Shown in pieces: positions 47,626-57,085 of a stretch of 64,000 nucleotides of DNA. Below the pieces are notes generated by a model, which made no database searches, had not been told where the DNA came from, and saw only the letters and a list, made by a program, of their open reading frames with translations. The stretch lies in assembly GCF_030758295.1 (NCBI RefSeq), contig NZ_CP132335.1, forward strand, positions 3,076,412 through 3,140,411, given 5' to 3'. Numbering within the stretch: the first letter of the stretch is position 1; each line of letters opens with the position of its first letter. The position numbers were made by a program, and so were the translations under genes. Source of the DNA: Pararhizobium sp. IMCC21322. Its GTDB lineage: Bacteria; Pseudomonadota; Alphaproteobacteria; Rhizobiales; GCA-2746425.

Positions 47626-49092
47626 ATGGCAGCGGGACTGATCGTACTGGCTGCCATTTTAGGCAGTGTGGCAGCGGCTTTGGCTGCTCCCTTTCTGATT
47701 GCCCTTTACATGGACGAGTTTCAGGCTGCGCAATTGTTCGGTGCAACCGCGGCTGCCTACGCTTTCTTTGCATCCGCCATTTTTATCACGCTGCGCGGCA
47801 AGGAGCGCGGTCTGAAGCGGGTCGAAACATTCGGGCTCCTGTTGCTCGCCTGGGTACTGCTTCTGGCAAGCGGAGCGCTGCCATTGGCGCTCACAACGCA
47901 AATGTCCAGTATCGATGTAATTTTTGAAACCATGTCTGCCATCACCACCTCTAACGCGTCAGTCATCACAAGCGTTGAGGATTTGCCGCGCTCCGTGCTG
48001 TTCTGGCGCGTTCAGCTCCAATGGATGGGTGGTCTGTTGACTCTTTTGTCGATTGTTATCGTTCTGGCGCCAGCCGGGGTAGGTGGATTGCCCCGACGAC
48101 AGATTGCATTGTTGGAAAGAGTGGGCATCGGCGGCGGCGGCAGGATTTTGAAAACCTGCATGAATGTCGGCGGGATATATACGCTGTTAACATTGATTTG
48201 CACTGCCGGAATTGCCTTGTCCGGCGTGTCCTTGTTTGACAGCCTTTGTCTTGCGGCTGGGACAGTGTCCACCGGTGGTTTTATGCCAACCGAAGGCGAC
48301 CTGGCTTCTTACGATGCGCCACTGATGTATCCGGTTGTGTTTGTCTTTATGATTATAGGTGCAACCAGCATCCTGTGGCACCGAATGCTGTTTACCCGAC
48401 GCGGCCAATTGCTGCGAGAACACCGCGAAAGCTATATGATTATAGCTGGCATTGCCGTGCTTGGTGTATTGCTGACCTTGGTGTTCTCCCAGATCCCAAG
48501 ATTGCCCGAACAGTCAACATCTGCCTTCACGCCCTTCCTGGATGGTTTTTTTCTGGCTGCATCGCTGATCACGACAACCGGGTTTGAATGGAGTGGTGCG
48601 CAGCTCAAGTATGTTCAACCAATCGCAATCGGTAGTATTGTGATTGTCGGCGGCGGTGCGTTTTCAACGGCCGGCGGGCTGAAGTTTTACCGCATTGGTG
48701 GCATGTTGCTGCAGTCATTTCACGAATTGAACCGACTGGTCTTTCCGCACAGCGTTCAATCAGACAGGTTTGGCGGAAGCCAGGTGGAAATTGGCCTGCT
48801 GAAAGCTATTTGGAGCTTTCTTATTGTTGCGGTCCTTCTTGTGTGGGGATGTGCCGCCGTATTGACCCTTGATGGCATCCCGTTCGAGGCTTCCATTATT
48901 GCATCTCTGGCGGCTTTTTCGAGTATGGGCAGCGCCTACAGCCCCGAATGGAATGATCTTGGCCTGTGGCCGGAATATGTTGGTATGCCAGTATTGTCCA
49001 AATCCGCACTTGGTGTCACGATGCTGCTTGGCCGAATTGAGATTTTAGCTTTCTTCGGAGTGTTTAACCTGACTTACTGGAACTCTCGGTAA
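47626..49092 (+). CDS. trkH: Trk potassium uptake membrane protein TrkH
   Basis: 488 aa integral membrane protein with about 10 to 12 helices in the four-fold M1-P-M2 arrangement. Pore-loop Gly/Ser filter segments are recognisable: MSAITTSNASV, GTVSTGGFMP, LITTTGFEWSG and FSSMGSAYS. It transports K+ (or Na+-coupled K+) into the cell together with TrkA; the start codon lies two bases after the trkA stop. Confidence 0.95.
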   Translation: MAAGLIVLAAILGSVAAALAAPFLIALYMDEFQAAQLFGATAAAYAFFASAIFITLRGKERGLKRVETFGLLLLAWVLLLASGALPLALTTQMSSIDVIFETMSAITTSNASVITSVEDLPRSVLFWRVQLQWMGGLLTLLSIVIVLAPAGVGGLPRRQIALLERVGIGGGGRILKTCMNVGGIYTLLTLICTAGIALSGVSLFDSLCLAAGTVSTGGFMPTEGDLASYDAPLMYPVVFVFMIIGATSILWHRMLFTRRGQLLREHRESYMIIAGIAVLGVLLTLVFSQIPRLPEQSTSAFTPFLDGFFLAASLITTTGFEWSGAQLKYVQPIAIGSIVIVGGGAFSTAGGLKFYRIGGMLLQSFHELNRLVFPHSVQSDRFGGSQVEIGLLKAIWSFLIVAVLLVWGCAAVLTLDGIPFEASIIASLAAFSSMGSAYSPEWNDLGLWPEYVGMPVLSKSALGVTMLLGRIEILAFFGVFNLTYWNSR

Positions 49093-49101
49093 AGGCTCTT
49101 T

Positions 49102-49965
49102 ATGTCGCGAATTGCCTATGTAAACGGACAATATCTTCCCCATCAGCATGCATCAGTTCACGTTGAAGACCGAGGCTATCAGTTTGCGGATGGTGTCTAT
49201 GAGGTATGCGAGGTTTTGGGTGGCCGCCTGATAGACGAAAAACGACATATGGAAAGACTGTCCAGGTCACTCCGGGAACTCAGAATTCCGCACCCCATGA
49301 CGGACAGGGCGCTTGGTGTTGTTCTGCGTGAAGTTGTCGTCCGCAACAAGGTGCGTGACGGCCTGATCTATCTGCAGGTAACCCGGGGTGTAGCACCACG
49401 AAATCACTACTTTCCACCAGACCACACCGCACCCGCTATTGTGGTCACGGCGCGCAACGCATCAGTTGCCAAATCCTCAGCTATGGCGGAACAGGGTGTG
49501 GCAGTAATCTCCTTACCGGATAATCGTTGGGACCGCGTTGATATCAAAAGCATTTCGCTTTTGCCCAACGTGTTGGCCAAACAAACAGCCAGAGAGCAGG
49601 GCGCCTTTGAGGCATGGTTTGTGGATGACGAGGGATATGTTACTGAAGGCTCGTCTACCAATGCATGGATTGTCACGAAAGACGGAACCATAGTCACGCG
49701 ACCGGCCGAAGAAGGTATCTTGAAAGGCATAACCCGAGCTATTGTTCTGGAGTTAGCAGAACGCGAGGGAATGCAGTTCGAGGAGCGTTCGTTTACGATA
49801 GAAGAAGCCCAACAGGCGAGAGAGGCATTTATTACAGCAGCAACAACTCTTGTAATGCCAGTCGTCAGTGTTGATGATGTGACTGTGGCCAATGGAACTC
49901 CCGGACACATTGCCACAACACTGCGTTCACTATTTCATTCTCAGGCAGAGATAGCTGACACATAA
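49102..49965 (+). CDS. dat: D-amino-acid transaminase
   Basis: 287 aa, PLP-dependent fold-type IV aminotransferase. The N terminus has AYVNGQYLPHQHASVHVEDRGYQF (split: YVNGQYLPHQHASV, HVEDRGYQFADGVYEV). The PLP lysine is in DIKSISLLPNVLAKQ, and the EGSSTNAWIV and GITRAIV segments match D-alanine aminotransferase/branched-chain relatives. The position between the ntr/trk genes and hfq is conserved in Rhizobiales, where it is annotated as D-amino-acid aminotransferase. Substrate preference cannot be read directly. Confidence 0.9.
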   Translation: MSRIAYVNGQYLPHQHASVHVEDRGYQFADGVYEVCEVLGGRLIDEKRHMERLSRSLRELRIPHPMTDRALGVVLREVVVRNKVRDGLIYLQVTRGVAPRNHYFPPDHTAPAIVVTARNASVAKSSAMAEQGVAVISLPDNRWDRVDIKSISLLPNVLAKQTAREQGAFEAWFVDDEGYVTEGSSTNAWIVTKDGTIVTRPAEEGILKGITRAIVLELAEREGMQFEERSFTIEEAQQAREAFITAATTLVMPVVSVDDVTVANGTPGHIATTLRSLFHSQAEIADT

Positions 49966-49989
49966 TTGAGCCACCAGACCACAGGATAA

Positions 49990-50241
49990 ATGATGGCCGA
50001 ACGAACACAAAACCTCCAAGACGCGTTTTTGAACAATGTACGCAAAAACAAAACCACCTTGACTATTTTTCTCGTAAATGGCGTCAAACTCCAGGGCATT
50101 GTTACCTGGTTCGACAATTTCTGTCTTCTCTTGAGGCGCGATGGGCATTCCCAGCTTGTCTATAAACATGCCATTTCAACAATTATGCCGGCACAGCCAA
50201 TCCAGCTGTTTGAACCGGACAGTGAGGATGAATCCGATTGA
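49990..50241 (+). CDS. hfq: RNA chaperone Hfq
   Basis: 83 aa (82 if the second ATG, 49993, is used). Sm1 motif [20 protein letters not shown] and Sm2 motif [10 protein letters not shown] are intact. The short acidic tail (EPDSEDESD) is usual in alphaproteobacteria. It promotes sRNA-mRNA pairing. AGGA is seen just upstream. The stop overlaps the TTG start of hflX by three bases. Confidence 0.97.
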   Translation: MMAERTQNLQDAFLNNVRKNKTTLTIFLVNGVKLQGIVTWFDNFCLLLRRDGHSQLVYKHAISTIMPAQPIQLFEPDSEDESD

Positions 50242-51641
50242 GTTCTTCTACGGAAACAGACGATCATAAAAAGTCCGACTTCCATACCACGGAACGGCAA
50301 AAGACAAAATGTGCAGTCATTGTTCCGATTATATCGGCCTATGGCGCTGCTGCAGGGCAAAGGACTAATCCGCGCACTGCAGAGGCCCGACTTGAAGAAG
50401 CGGTAGGTCTTGCCAATGCCATCAGTGATCTGGAAGTCGTCTATTCCAATCACTTCAACCTGCGAAAATATCGCCCGGCAACGCTCATTGGGCAAGGCGC
50501 CTTGGATGAAGTGAAGCAGCATATAACCGAGAAGGGTATCAAACTCCTGATCGTTGATCATGCCCTCACACCCATCCAACAGCGTAATCTGGAAAAGGCA
50601 CTTGAAATCAAAGTGCTGGACCGAACCGGCATCATTCTGGAGATATTTGGCGAGCGCGCCCAGACCAAAGAGGGTCGGTTGCAGGTTGAACTGGCTCATT
50701 TGAACTACCAGAAAGGGCGACTGGTCCGCAGCTGGACCCATCTGGAACGTCAACGCGGCGGTGGCGGCTTTATGGGCGGACCTGGTGAAACCCAGATCGA
50801 ATCTGATCGCCGTATGTTGCAACAACGAATCAAATCTCTCGAAGCGGCGTTAGCGGATGTCAGGAAAACCCGAGATTTGCATCGCAAAAACCGCAAGCGC
50901 AAGCCACACCCGATCATCGCACTGGTTGGCTATACAAATGCCGGCAAGTCAACGCTCTTCAATCGCATTACCAATGCAAATGTGATGGCGGAGGATTTGC
51001 TGTTCGCGACGCTTGACCCAACACTGCGTGAGGTCCAGTTGCCGCACGGGGATACGGTCATTCTATCGGACACAGTGGGCTTTGTGTCCGAACTGCCTCA
51101 TGATCTCGTGGCCGCATTTCGCGCCACTCTGGAAGAGGTGATTGATGCTGATCTGATCGTTCATGTGCGTGACATCGCGCATGATGACAGCGACGCACAG
51201 GCAGAAGATGTAAAACAAATTCTGTTGGACCTTAAGGTCAATACAGGCGATTCCAGCCGCGTTCTGGAGGTCTGGAACAAGATTGATCTCTTGCCGGCAG
51301 GTGACCCACGCAGAGAAAGCGGCCCCAACTTCACCGGCGATGGCGCCGGTTTCCCTGTATCGGCACAGACAGGCAAGGGTATTGCCGAACTGATTGAGCA
51401 TATCGAGCGGAAAATATCGGAGAAGCGCACAGTCTTGTCAGTTCATCTGCCGATGGAAGAACTCGGCAGACTCTATTGGCTTTATGAACATGCAGAGGTT
51501 CTGAACCGAGTTGAAAACGAAACGGATGGCTCAGTTCTTCTGACGGTACGGGTTGATCCAAAAAACGGACCGGAATTCCGCAACAAATTCGGCAGTTTTG
51601 TGAAAACCGATTCAGAAGATGTGGCCAGCACAGCTGCCTGA
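50238..51641 (+). CDS. hflX: GTPase HflX
   Basis: 467 aa ribosome-associated GTPase that splits stalled 70S ribosomes. N-terminal HflX domain ([33 protein letters not shown]), then a G domain with [19 protein letters not shown] and NKIDLLP. Translation appears to start at TTG 50238, overlapping the hfq stop codon (ATTGA), so the two are coupled. An imperfect hairpin with a G-U pair begins at its stop codon (51639-51648 with 51670-51679) but lacks a T run. Confidence 0.95.
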   Translation: MSSSTETDDHKKSDFHTTERQKTKCAVIVPIISAYGAAAGQRTNPRTAEARLEEAVGLANAISDLEVVYSNHFNLRKYRPATLIGQGALDEVKQHITEKGIKLLIVDHALTPIQQRNLEKALEIKVLDRTGIILEIFGERAQTKEGRLQVELAHLNYQKGRLVRSWTHLERQRGGGGFMGGPGETQIESDRRMLQQRIKSLEAALADVRKTRDLHRKNRKRKPHPIIALVGYTNAGKSTLFNRITNANVMAEDLLFATLDPTLREVQLPHGDTVILSDTVGFVSELPHDLVAAFRATLEEVIDADLIVHVRDIAHDDSDAQAEDVKQILLDLKVNTGDSSRVLEVWNKIDLLPAGDPRRESGPNFTGDGAGFPVSAQTGKGIAELIEHIERKISEKRTVLSVHLPMEELGRLYWLYEHAEVLNRVENETDGSVLLTVRVDPKNGPEFRNKFGSFVKTDSEDVASTAA

Positions 51642-51725
51642 CGCGGCTTGACAACTCGGCATCCATTTTAGCCGTGTCAATTCGATGGTTTCGCAACATT
51701 GTGCGTCTGAAAACAGGACAGAATT

Positions 51726-52355
51726 TTGATAGACCAACCAACACTCATCACCTATGTCGCCATCGTGCTTGGTTTCGTATTTATTCCCGGTCCCGCGACT
51801 CTCCTGACAGCAGCCCGTGCGACAACATCAGGAACCAGAGTGGGAATTGCAACGGGGGCCGGCATTACCGTTGGAGACATAGTTCACACCCTTCTGGCAA
51901 TCGTCGGGGTTTCCGCGATTATCGCAACGTCTGCAGTGCTTTTTAGCATCATCAAATATATGGGGGCTGCGTATCTCGTTTACCTTGGAATCAAGGCGAT
52001 TATAGAAAAATCTCCAACGTCCCTTGGTGGAAAAGGGCAACTTCCCATAACCGCACCACAAGCCTTCAGACAGGCTGTTCTGGCAGAATTGCTGAACCCT
52101 AAAACAGCACTTTTCTTTCTGGCCTTCCTGCCGCAGTTTGTGAAACCCGAGAATGGCGCGGTTGTTGTTCAACTGAGTATTCTGGGTGTTCTGTTTGCTT
52201 TAATCGGGCTTTTCAGCACGATCGTTTTTGCAGTCAGCGCTGGCAGTCTCGGAAACTTCCTTCGACGCAATCCCAGGATTTTGAAATGGCAGGGCAAGAT
52301 CGTTGGAAGCATCTATTGCACTTTGGGAATACGGTTAGCTTTACAGGAACGATAA
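51726..52355 (+). CDS. LysE/RhtB family exporter
   Basis: 209 aa with six predicted transmembrane helices, for example LITYVAIVLGFVFIPGPATL with the family motif at the end of TM1, GVSAIIATSAVLFSIIKYMG and AVVVQLSILGVLFALIGLFS. Family members export amino acids or homoserine lactones; the substrate is not deducible. The start is probably TTG 51726 (AGGA ten bases upstream); the frame begins MIDQPTLITY. Confidence 0.88.
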   Translation: MIDQPTLITYVAIVLGFVFIPGPATLLTAARATTSGTRVGIATGAGITVGDIVHTLLAIVGVSAIIATSAVLFSIIKYMGAAYLVYLGIKAIIEKSPTSLGGKGQLPITAPQAFRQAVLAELLNPKTALFFLAFLPQFVKPENGAVVVQLSILGVLFALIGLFSTIVFAVSAGSLGNFLRRNPRILKWQGKIVGSIYCTLGIRLALQER

Positions 52356-52448
52356 GCGCCATAATTAGACATTTGCCGCTTTACCAAATCTGTTCACAAT
52401 GATTATGGAATGGCGGATATCCTGATTGGTTTATGCGCGAGCACAAAA

Positions 52449-53279
52449 TCAGCCGACCACACCTTTTGCACTTTGCCAAATCTCTTCCATTTCTTCCAAC
52501 GAGGCTGTTTCAATGTCGCGCTTTTCCGCGCTCAATGTTTCCTCAATATGTTGGAAACGTCTGACAAATTTAGCGTTTGTTTGCCGCAGGGCATGTTCGG
52601 GATTAATTCCAAGATGCCGACCGAGATTCACCACTGAAAACAGGAAGTCACCAAACTCTTCCGCAATTCTTGCTGCATTGCTGGTGTCCTGTTTTTCAAT
52701 TTCCGCGCCCAGTTCGTCCCATTCTTCCTCGATCTTGTCCATAACCGGCTGCAAATCCGGCCAGTCAAAGCCAACCTTGGCAGCTTTGGTCTGAAGCTTT
52801 TCAGCGCGTGTCAGCGCTGGAAGAACCCCCGGTACATTGTCCAGCATGCTCGCTGATCTTACCTCTTGACCCAGAGCCTTTCGTTCCGCAGCTTTCTCGG
52901 CCGCTTCCTCGGCTTTGATCCGTTCCCAGACATGTTTGGCTGATTTTGCTTTGCGGGCGTCTTCATCTCCGAAGACATGGGGATGGCGTCGCAACAGTTT
53001 TTGCGTAATACCCAAGACCACATCGTCGAAATCAAAAAGCCCGGCTTCTGCGGCCAATTGTGCGTGATAGACAGGTTGAAGCAGCAAATCTCCAAGTTCC
53101 TCTTTCAAATCGATCATGTCGTCGCGCTCAATGGCATCCGCCACTTCATAAGCTTCTTCAATCGTGTAGGGCGCAATAGAGGAAAAATCCTGCTCCACGT
53201 CCCAGGGACACCCGGTTTCAGGATCCCTGAGGCGTGCCATGATCTCGATCAGCCGCGAGATATCACGTGATGCTTCCAT
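52449..53279 (-). CDS. mazG: Nucleoside triphosphate pyrophosphohydrolase MazG
   Basis: 276 aa, full-length two-domain MazG. Domain 1 has CPWDVEQDFSSIAPYTIEEAYEV and LKEELGDLLLQPVYHAQLA; domain 2 has VGFDWPDLQPVMDKIEEEWDE and EEFGDFLFSVVNLGRHL. It hydrolyses NTPs, including aberrant ones, and can affect ppGpp levels. Its typical Rhizobiales neighbour hflX is nearby, with only the LysE gene between them. Confidence 0.94.
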   Translation of the reverse strand: MEASRDISRLIEIMARLRDPETGCPWDVEQDFSSIAPYTIEEAYEVADAIERDDMIDLKEELGDLLLQPVYHAQLAAEAGLFDFDDVVLGITQKLLRRHPHVFGDEDARKAKSAKHVWERIKAEEAAEKAAERKALGQEVRSASMLDNVPGVLPALTRAEKLQTKAAKVGFDWPDLQPVMDKIEEEWDELGAEIEKQDTSNAARIAEEFGDFLFSVVNLGRHLGINPEHALRQTNAKFVRRFQHIEETLSAEKRDIETASLEEMEEIWQSAKGVVG

Positions 53280-53420
53280 TCTATCAAATCCTTTTCAGGG
53301 GGGCTTCAAACCGACTCGTACAAGGCCATGATACTTGAAGAAACACCGGTTTGCAGCCGCCGAAACTGCCAAAGCCAGAATGGCGCGCGATGAGTGACTG
53401 AACGGCTAAAACCGGTCGAT

Positions 53421-54128
53421 TCAACTCGCTTTGTCAAATTGAATTTCGCCATCATGCACGAAACAAGTCTTGTCAAACAGATCAAGATCAAGCGGATTTG
53501 GCATGCGCACATCTGCCATATCCGGAAGTGCCCTGGCAGACGCCTCGAAGACACGATCTATCTGCGAAATGAAGATGATGATAACGCCCGCCGTACGGGC
53601 AAATGCCTGTAACTGCGAGAGTTGCGCAGCAACGTCCGGCTTGGAGCGATCCTGATCCAGAAGCTGCAGATAATCAATGACAAGCAGAGTTCCGGCTGGA
53701 ACTGCCTTTGCATCCTGCAGAATATAATCAGCACTGATTGCATCGGACGTATCAATAGAGCCTTTGAACAATTCGGGGTCTGCCCCCAGTGCCGCAATGT
53801 GGTTCATGATCTGGGTTTCTGTGTAGTCCAGACTGTAGAAAAAGCATTGTCCGCCCCCCTTGACGGTTTCCACCATCATTTCCAGTGCCATCAGCGTCTT
53901 GCCGTGTCTTGGACGCGCGCCAAGCAGCAACATCTCGCCCGGCAACAGATCGTCCAATATGCGCTGTGTGGGGCACCTGAATGTTGCGCTGCGGGCCAAC
54001 AGACTCCAGCTTTCAAAACCTTCGCTTGCGGCCAGTTTGTCCAACGCTGCATGCAGCGGGATCTTGTTCTTTCGTGACAGCAGCCTTGCTTCACGCTTCA
54101 GTCGATAAATGGGAGCCGATAATTTCAT
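53421..54128 (-). CDS. Small DnaB-like RecA-fold ATPase
   Basis: 235 aa. The C-terminal two thirds resemble the RecA core of replicative helicase DnaB: Walker A GARPRHGKT (70-78), Walker B LLVIDYLQLL with D152, and the sensor motif ISQIDR (compare DnaB LSQLNR). It lacks the DnaB primase-binding N-terminal domain. Instead residues 1-50 carry a basic helical motif (KREARLLSRKNKIPLHAALD, then EGFESWSLLA). A perfect AGGAGG lies seven bases before ATG 54128. Small proteins of this kind are annotated simply as DNA helicase in alphaproteobacteria; whether it unwinds DNA is unknown. It stands alone, 141 bases upstream of mazG on the same strand. Confidence 0.75.
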   Translation of the reverse strand: MKLSAPIYRLKREARLLSRKNKIPLHAALDKLAASEGFESWSLLARSATFRCPTQRILDDLLPGEMLLLGARPRHGKTLMALEMMVETVKGGGQCFFYSLDYTETQIMNHIAALGADPELFKGSIDTSDAISADYILQDAKAVPAGTLLVIDYLQLLDQDRSKPDVAAQLSQLQAFARTAGVIIIFISQIDRVFEASARALPDMADVRMPNPLDLDLFDKTCFVHDGEIQFDKAS

Positions 54129-54339
54129 GTCAAAACCTCCTGATACCGAGCAATCATCACAATCCCTCCTTATGTGAACGCTCGAACAGTCGGTTAAATC
54201 ATCAGTATGGCAACCCTACATGAAGTATGCTTTCCCAAATGGAGGGGGGAGGCGCGGGCTGAGCCTGTGCCAGAAGATTAGGCGGACATTTGGAGTATTT
54301 CAAGCGTCAGGCCCCAATCATGGAGAGGTCAATTGCTGA

Positions 54340-54825
54340 TCAATCCGATATCTGCGCAAGATATTTTCGGAGCAATTGATCCAAATCCTCTCGCTCCTTG
54401 TCGGGCAGGGAAGAAACCAGCCGTGTTTGCGTGGCAACATGCGCTGTGACAGCTTCGTCAATCACTGCTCGTCCCTTTTCCGTAAGCGCAATTTGCACAC
54501 TTCGCCGATCTTCCATGCTTTTGATCCTTCTCACCAGTTGCTGTTTTTCCAGTTGATCAATCCGGTTCGTCATTGTGCCAGATGTAATCATCATCGTGGA
54601 CAGCAGTTGATTGGGAGACAGCGCGTGGGGTGGCCCGGACCTGAGGAGTGTCGCCAATACGTCAAAGCTGGCGCCTGTCAGATCAAACCTGGCGAAGGTT
54701 TCAGCCATTTCCTGAGAGAGATGCTGGGTGAGGCGCATCAACCGACCGATCAACGCCATCGGATCGGTATCCAGGTCAGGCCTTTGCTGTGCCCATTGGG
54801 CCTTGATCGTATCGATTTCATCCAT
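54340..54825 (-). CDS. MarR family transcriptional regulator
   Basis: 161 aa winged-helix repressor: helix FDVLATLLRSGPPHALSPNQLL, recognition region MMITSGTMTNRIDQLEKQQLV, wing DRRSVQIALTEKGRAV and a C-terminal dimerisation helix. It is divergent from an EamA transporter gene, with two palindromic sites in the 82-base gap, so it probably represses both genes and is relieved by a ligand exported by the transporter (inference). Confidence 0.92.
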   Translation of the reverse strand: MDEIDTIKAQWAQQRPDLDTDPMALIGRLMRLTQHLSQEMAETFARFDLTGASFDVLATLLRSGPPHALSPNQLLSTMMITSGTMTNRIDQLEKQQLVRRIKSMEDRRSVQIALTEKGRAVIDEAVTAHVATQTRLVSSLPDKEREDLDQLLRKYLAQISD

Positions 54826-54846
54826 GGAATAATGGAAGACTGTTTT

Positions 54847-54890
54847 TATCTTGACGTCAACATTAATTAATCTATCTTGATATCAAGATA
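54847..54890. promoter_or_regulatory. Two MarR-type operators
   Basis: TATCTTGATATCAAGATA (54873-54890) is a perfect 18-bp palindrome. TATCTTGACGTCAACATT (54847-54864) is a related site with the TTGACGTCAA core. Their centres are 26 bases apart. Both lie between the MarR gene and the EamA gene, where a dimeric repressor would block both promoters. Confidence 0.75.
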
Positions 54891-54907
54891 CTTTACAGGA
54901 TTCGATT

Positions 54908-55783
54908 ATGAACCGCCTTTCTGATCTTTTGCTCACGTCTCTCGTGCCCATCATCTGGGGCAGCAGCTACATCGTCACGACCCAGCTGTTACCGAACATG
55001 GACCCTCTGTCGATTTCGCTCTTGCGCGCATTGCCAGCAGGGCTCTTGTTGCTGCTATTGGTTCGACGTCTGCCAAAAGGCATCTGGATCCCCAGAATGT
55101 TTGTGTTGGGCGCGCTCAATTTCTCAATCTTCTGGGCGTTCCTGTTCTTTTCCGCTTACCGATTGCCCGGAGGAGTTGCCGCCATACTGGGGGCGCTTCA
55201 ACCGTTGATAGTGATTTTTTCAGCAAGGGCATTTCTTGGCCATCCGATAAGGCCATTGTCTCTGGTCGCAATTCTCACAGGCACCTTTGGCATTGCTCTG
55301 TTAATTCTGACGCCAGAGGCAAAACTGGATTTGCTGGGCGTCACCGCAGGGCTCCTGGGCGCAGCGTCAATGGCAATGGGGATCGTCCTCAGCCGAAAAT
55401 GGCAGCCACCGGTTTCCGCGCTTACATTTACCGCGTGGCAGCTCACGGCAGGAGGCTTGCTCATTCTGCCATTCATGCCATTTGCTTCCACTGATTGGAC
55501 GACCCTCAACACCACAAATGTAATTGGCCTGGCCTATCTCGGCCTGATCGGTGCAGCGCTGACCTACGTTATCTGGTTGCGCGGCATAGCAAGATTACAG
55601 CCATCATCTGTGTCCGTTCTAGGGTTTCTCAGTCCCGTCAGCGCAACCCTTCTGGGCTGGCTGATACTGAACGAAACACTTGATTGGCTGCAATTATTGG
55701 GCGCCATGATTGCCCTTGCCAGCGTCTTTGCAGCGCAATATGCACTGCGCCCCAAAACCGCCGCCAAAACCGTGGGCGTATGA
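54908..55783 (+). CDS. EamA/DMT family transporter
   Basis: 291 aa with ten transmembrane helices in two EamA repeats (LTSLVPIIWGSSYIVTTQLL; LGAASMAMGIVLSRKW; GLAYLGLIGAALTYVIWLRG; LLGAMIALASVFAAQYAL). It exports small metabolites or drugs; substrate unknown. AGGA eight bases before ATG 54908. Its promoter overlaps the MarR operators. Confidence 0.92.
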   Translation: MNRLSDLLLTSLVPIIWGSSYIVTTQLLPNMDPLSISLLRALPAGLLLLLLVRRLPKGIWIPRMFVLGALNFSIFWAFLFFSAYRLPGGVAAILGALQPLIVIFSARAFLGHPIRPLSLVAILTGTFGIALLILTPEAKLDLLGVTAGLLGAASMAMGIVLSRKWQPPVSALTFTAWQLTAGGLLILPFMPFASTDWTTLNTTNVIGLAYLGLIGAALTYVIWLRGIARLQPSSVSVLGFLSPVSATLLGWLILNETLDWLQLLGAMIALASVFAAQYALRPKTAAKTVGV

Positions 55784-55797
55784 GACAGGGCGTCAAG

Positions 55798-56229
55798 TCA
55801 AACAACTTGCTGAGTTCTAGCTGGTCTCCACAAAGGCCCGACTGCCAGCAAAAGCACCAGAGTATTAAAAAATACATTTGATGAATTGCCTGATGTGATG
55901 GACCCGAGCCCATCCAGAACAAACCAACACAGGATGCCAGCCAAAACAGTTCTGCGCACAGCTTCCGGGGCCAGATCATAGACCCAACTCGAAAGAAACC
56001 AAATCGTCACTCCCCATCCCAATAGAAAGCCGCCAGCCAAGGCGGAAAGAAAACGCGTATCTGGCGACGTGTAGGTTTGAAGCCCATCCAAAGGCCAACT
56101 TATAATGTCGAGTGTAAGACGGGCAGGCTCCGCGGTGGGCATCATGGTGCCCAGAAAGAAAACCGGACCAAAGGACCCGATGACAATAGCTGTCACCTTC
56201 AGCCAGAATTTGTGAAAAGTGTGGGACAT
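55798..56229 (-). CDS. Four-helix membrane protein of unknown function
   Basis: 143 aa with four predicted transmembrane helices (FWLKVTAIVIGSFGPVFFLG; LSALAGGFLLGWGVTIWFLS; RTVLAGILCWFVLDGLGSI; VFFNTLVLLLAVGPLW). I do not recognise the family. AGGAG nine bases before ATG 56229 sets the start; the longer open frame runs through the promoter of the divergent regulator. The arrangement suggests that it is the main target of the XRE-type regulator next to it (inference). Confidence 0.75.
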   Translation of the reverse strand: MSHTFHKFWLKVTAIVIGSFGPVFFLGTMMPTAEPARLTLDIISWPLDGLQTYTSPDTRFLSALAGGFLLGWGVTIWFLSSWVYDLAPEAVRRTVLAGILCWFVLDGLGSITSGNSSNVFFNTLVLLLAVGPLWRPARTQQVV

Positions 56230-56285
56230 AGTTTGCGCTCCTGTATGTTTGACAGGACATAGAACCGCTTCGGGCACAAAAACAA

Positions 56286-56300
56286 TTACCTTGCAGGTAA
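56286..56300. promoter_or_regulatory. Palindromic operator candidate of the XRE-MmyB regulator
   Basis: TTACCTTGCAGGTAA: six-base arms TTACCT and AGGTAA around TGC. It lies 36 bases upstream of the regulator start and 57 bases from the membrane-protein start, in the divergent gap, the expected place for an autoregulatory site. Confidence 0.6.
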
Positions 56301-56335
56301 CAGACAAACTGCAACAAACGCCGTATATTACGGCC

Positions 56336-57085
56336 ATGAATGACTTCTCAAGAACCGTGCAATCCTGGCGCAGAGCCAGACGGTTTAGCCAGTTGTCACT
56401 TGCCGTCGAGGCCGATGTCTCCACCCGCCATATCTCTTTTCTGGAGACGGGCAGGGCGCGCCCGAGCGTGGATATGATCAAGCGACTGGGTGACGCGCTT
56501 CAACTGCCACTGGCTGCGCGCAATCAAATGCTCACATTTGCCGGCTTTGCAGTGCAACACCACGCTCGCAGTTGGAGCGCAGAGGAAATGGCTCCTATAC
56601 GCGCAGCCGTCGACTATACGCTCAACCAACACGCGCCTTATCCCGCATTGGCGATTGATCGTCTTTGGACCATTGTACAGATGAACGGTCCTGCCAGAGC
56701 GCTTTTCGGCCCAATCAACTTAAACGAGGGAGACAGCCTGCTTGATCTGATGTTGTCAGATACACTACCACCTTTGATCGAAAACTGGCCTGAAGTCGCG
56801 CATCATGCGGCCCAACGCCTGCGTACAGAAAGCACGGCTCAAGGCGGTATCATCGTGCTTGACAAGGCTGCGGAAAAGCTGGCCGAGGTGCCCAAAGGTT
56901 TCTCGCACAGCAATGGTCCGGTCATACCCACAATCTTCAGGGCAGGGTCGGTTCGCCTGTCTCTCTTCACAACCATTGCCCAATTTGGCACGCCCGAAGA
57001 TCTAACGCTCGACGATTTGAGGATCGAATTATACTTTCCTGCTGACCTGGAAACAGAAGAAGCGTTGCGCGCTTTGGCTGCCTGA
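56336..57085 (+). CDS. XRE-family regulator with MmyB-like ligand-binding domain
   Basis: 249 aa. N-terminal helix-turn-helix (SWRRARRFSQLSLAVEADVS, then TRHISFLETGRARPS) and a C-terminal MmyB-like PAS-type domain (PYPALAIDRLWTIVQMNGPA, ALFGP, SVRLSLFTTIAQFGTPEDLT, ELYFPAD). Such regulators often repress a neighbouring oxidoreductase or membrane-protein gene, and the ligand may be a fatty acid-like molecule (inference). ATG 56336 begins the HTH domain; an open extension to 56219 overlaps the divergent gene. Confidence 0.9.
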   Translation: MNDFSRTVQSWRRARRFSQLSLAVEADVSTRHISFLETGRARPSVDMIKRLGDALQLPLAARNQMLTFAGFAVQHHARSWSAEEMAPIRAAVDYTLNQHAPYPALAIDRLWTIVQMNGPARALFGPINLNEGDSLLDLMLSDTLPPLIENWPEVAHHAAQRLRTESTAQGGIIVLDKAAEKLAEVPKGFSHSNGPVIPTIFRAGSVRLSLFTTIAQFGTPEDLTLDDLRIELYFPADLETEEALRALAA

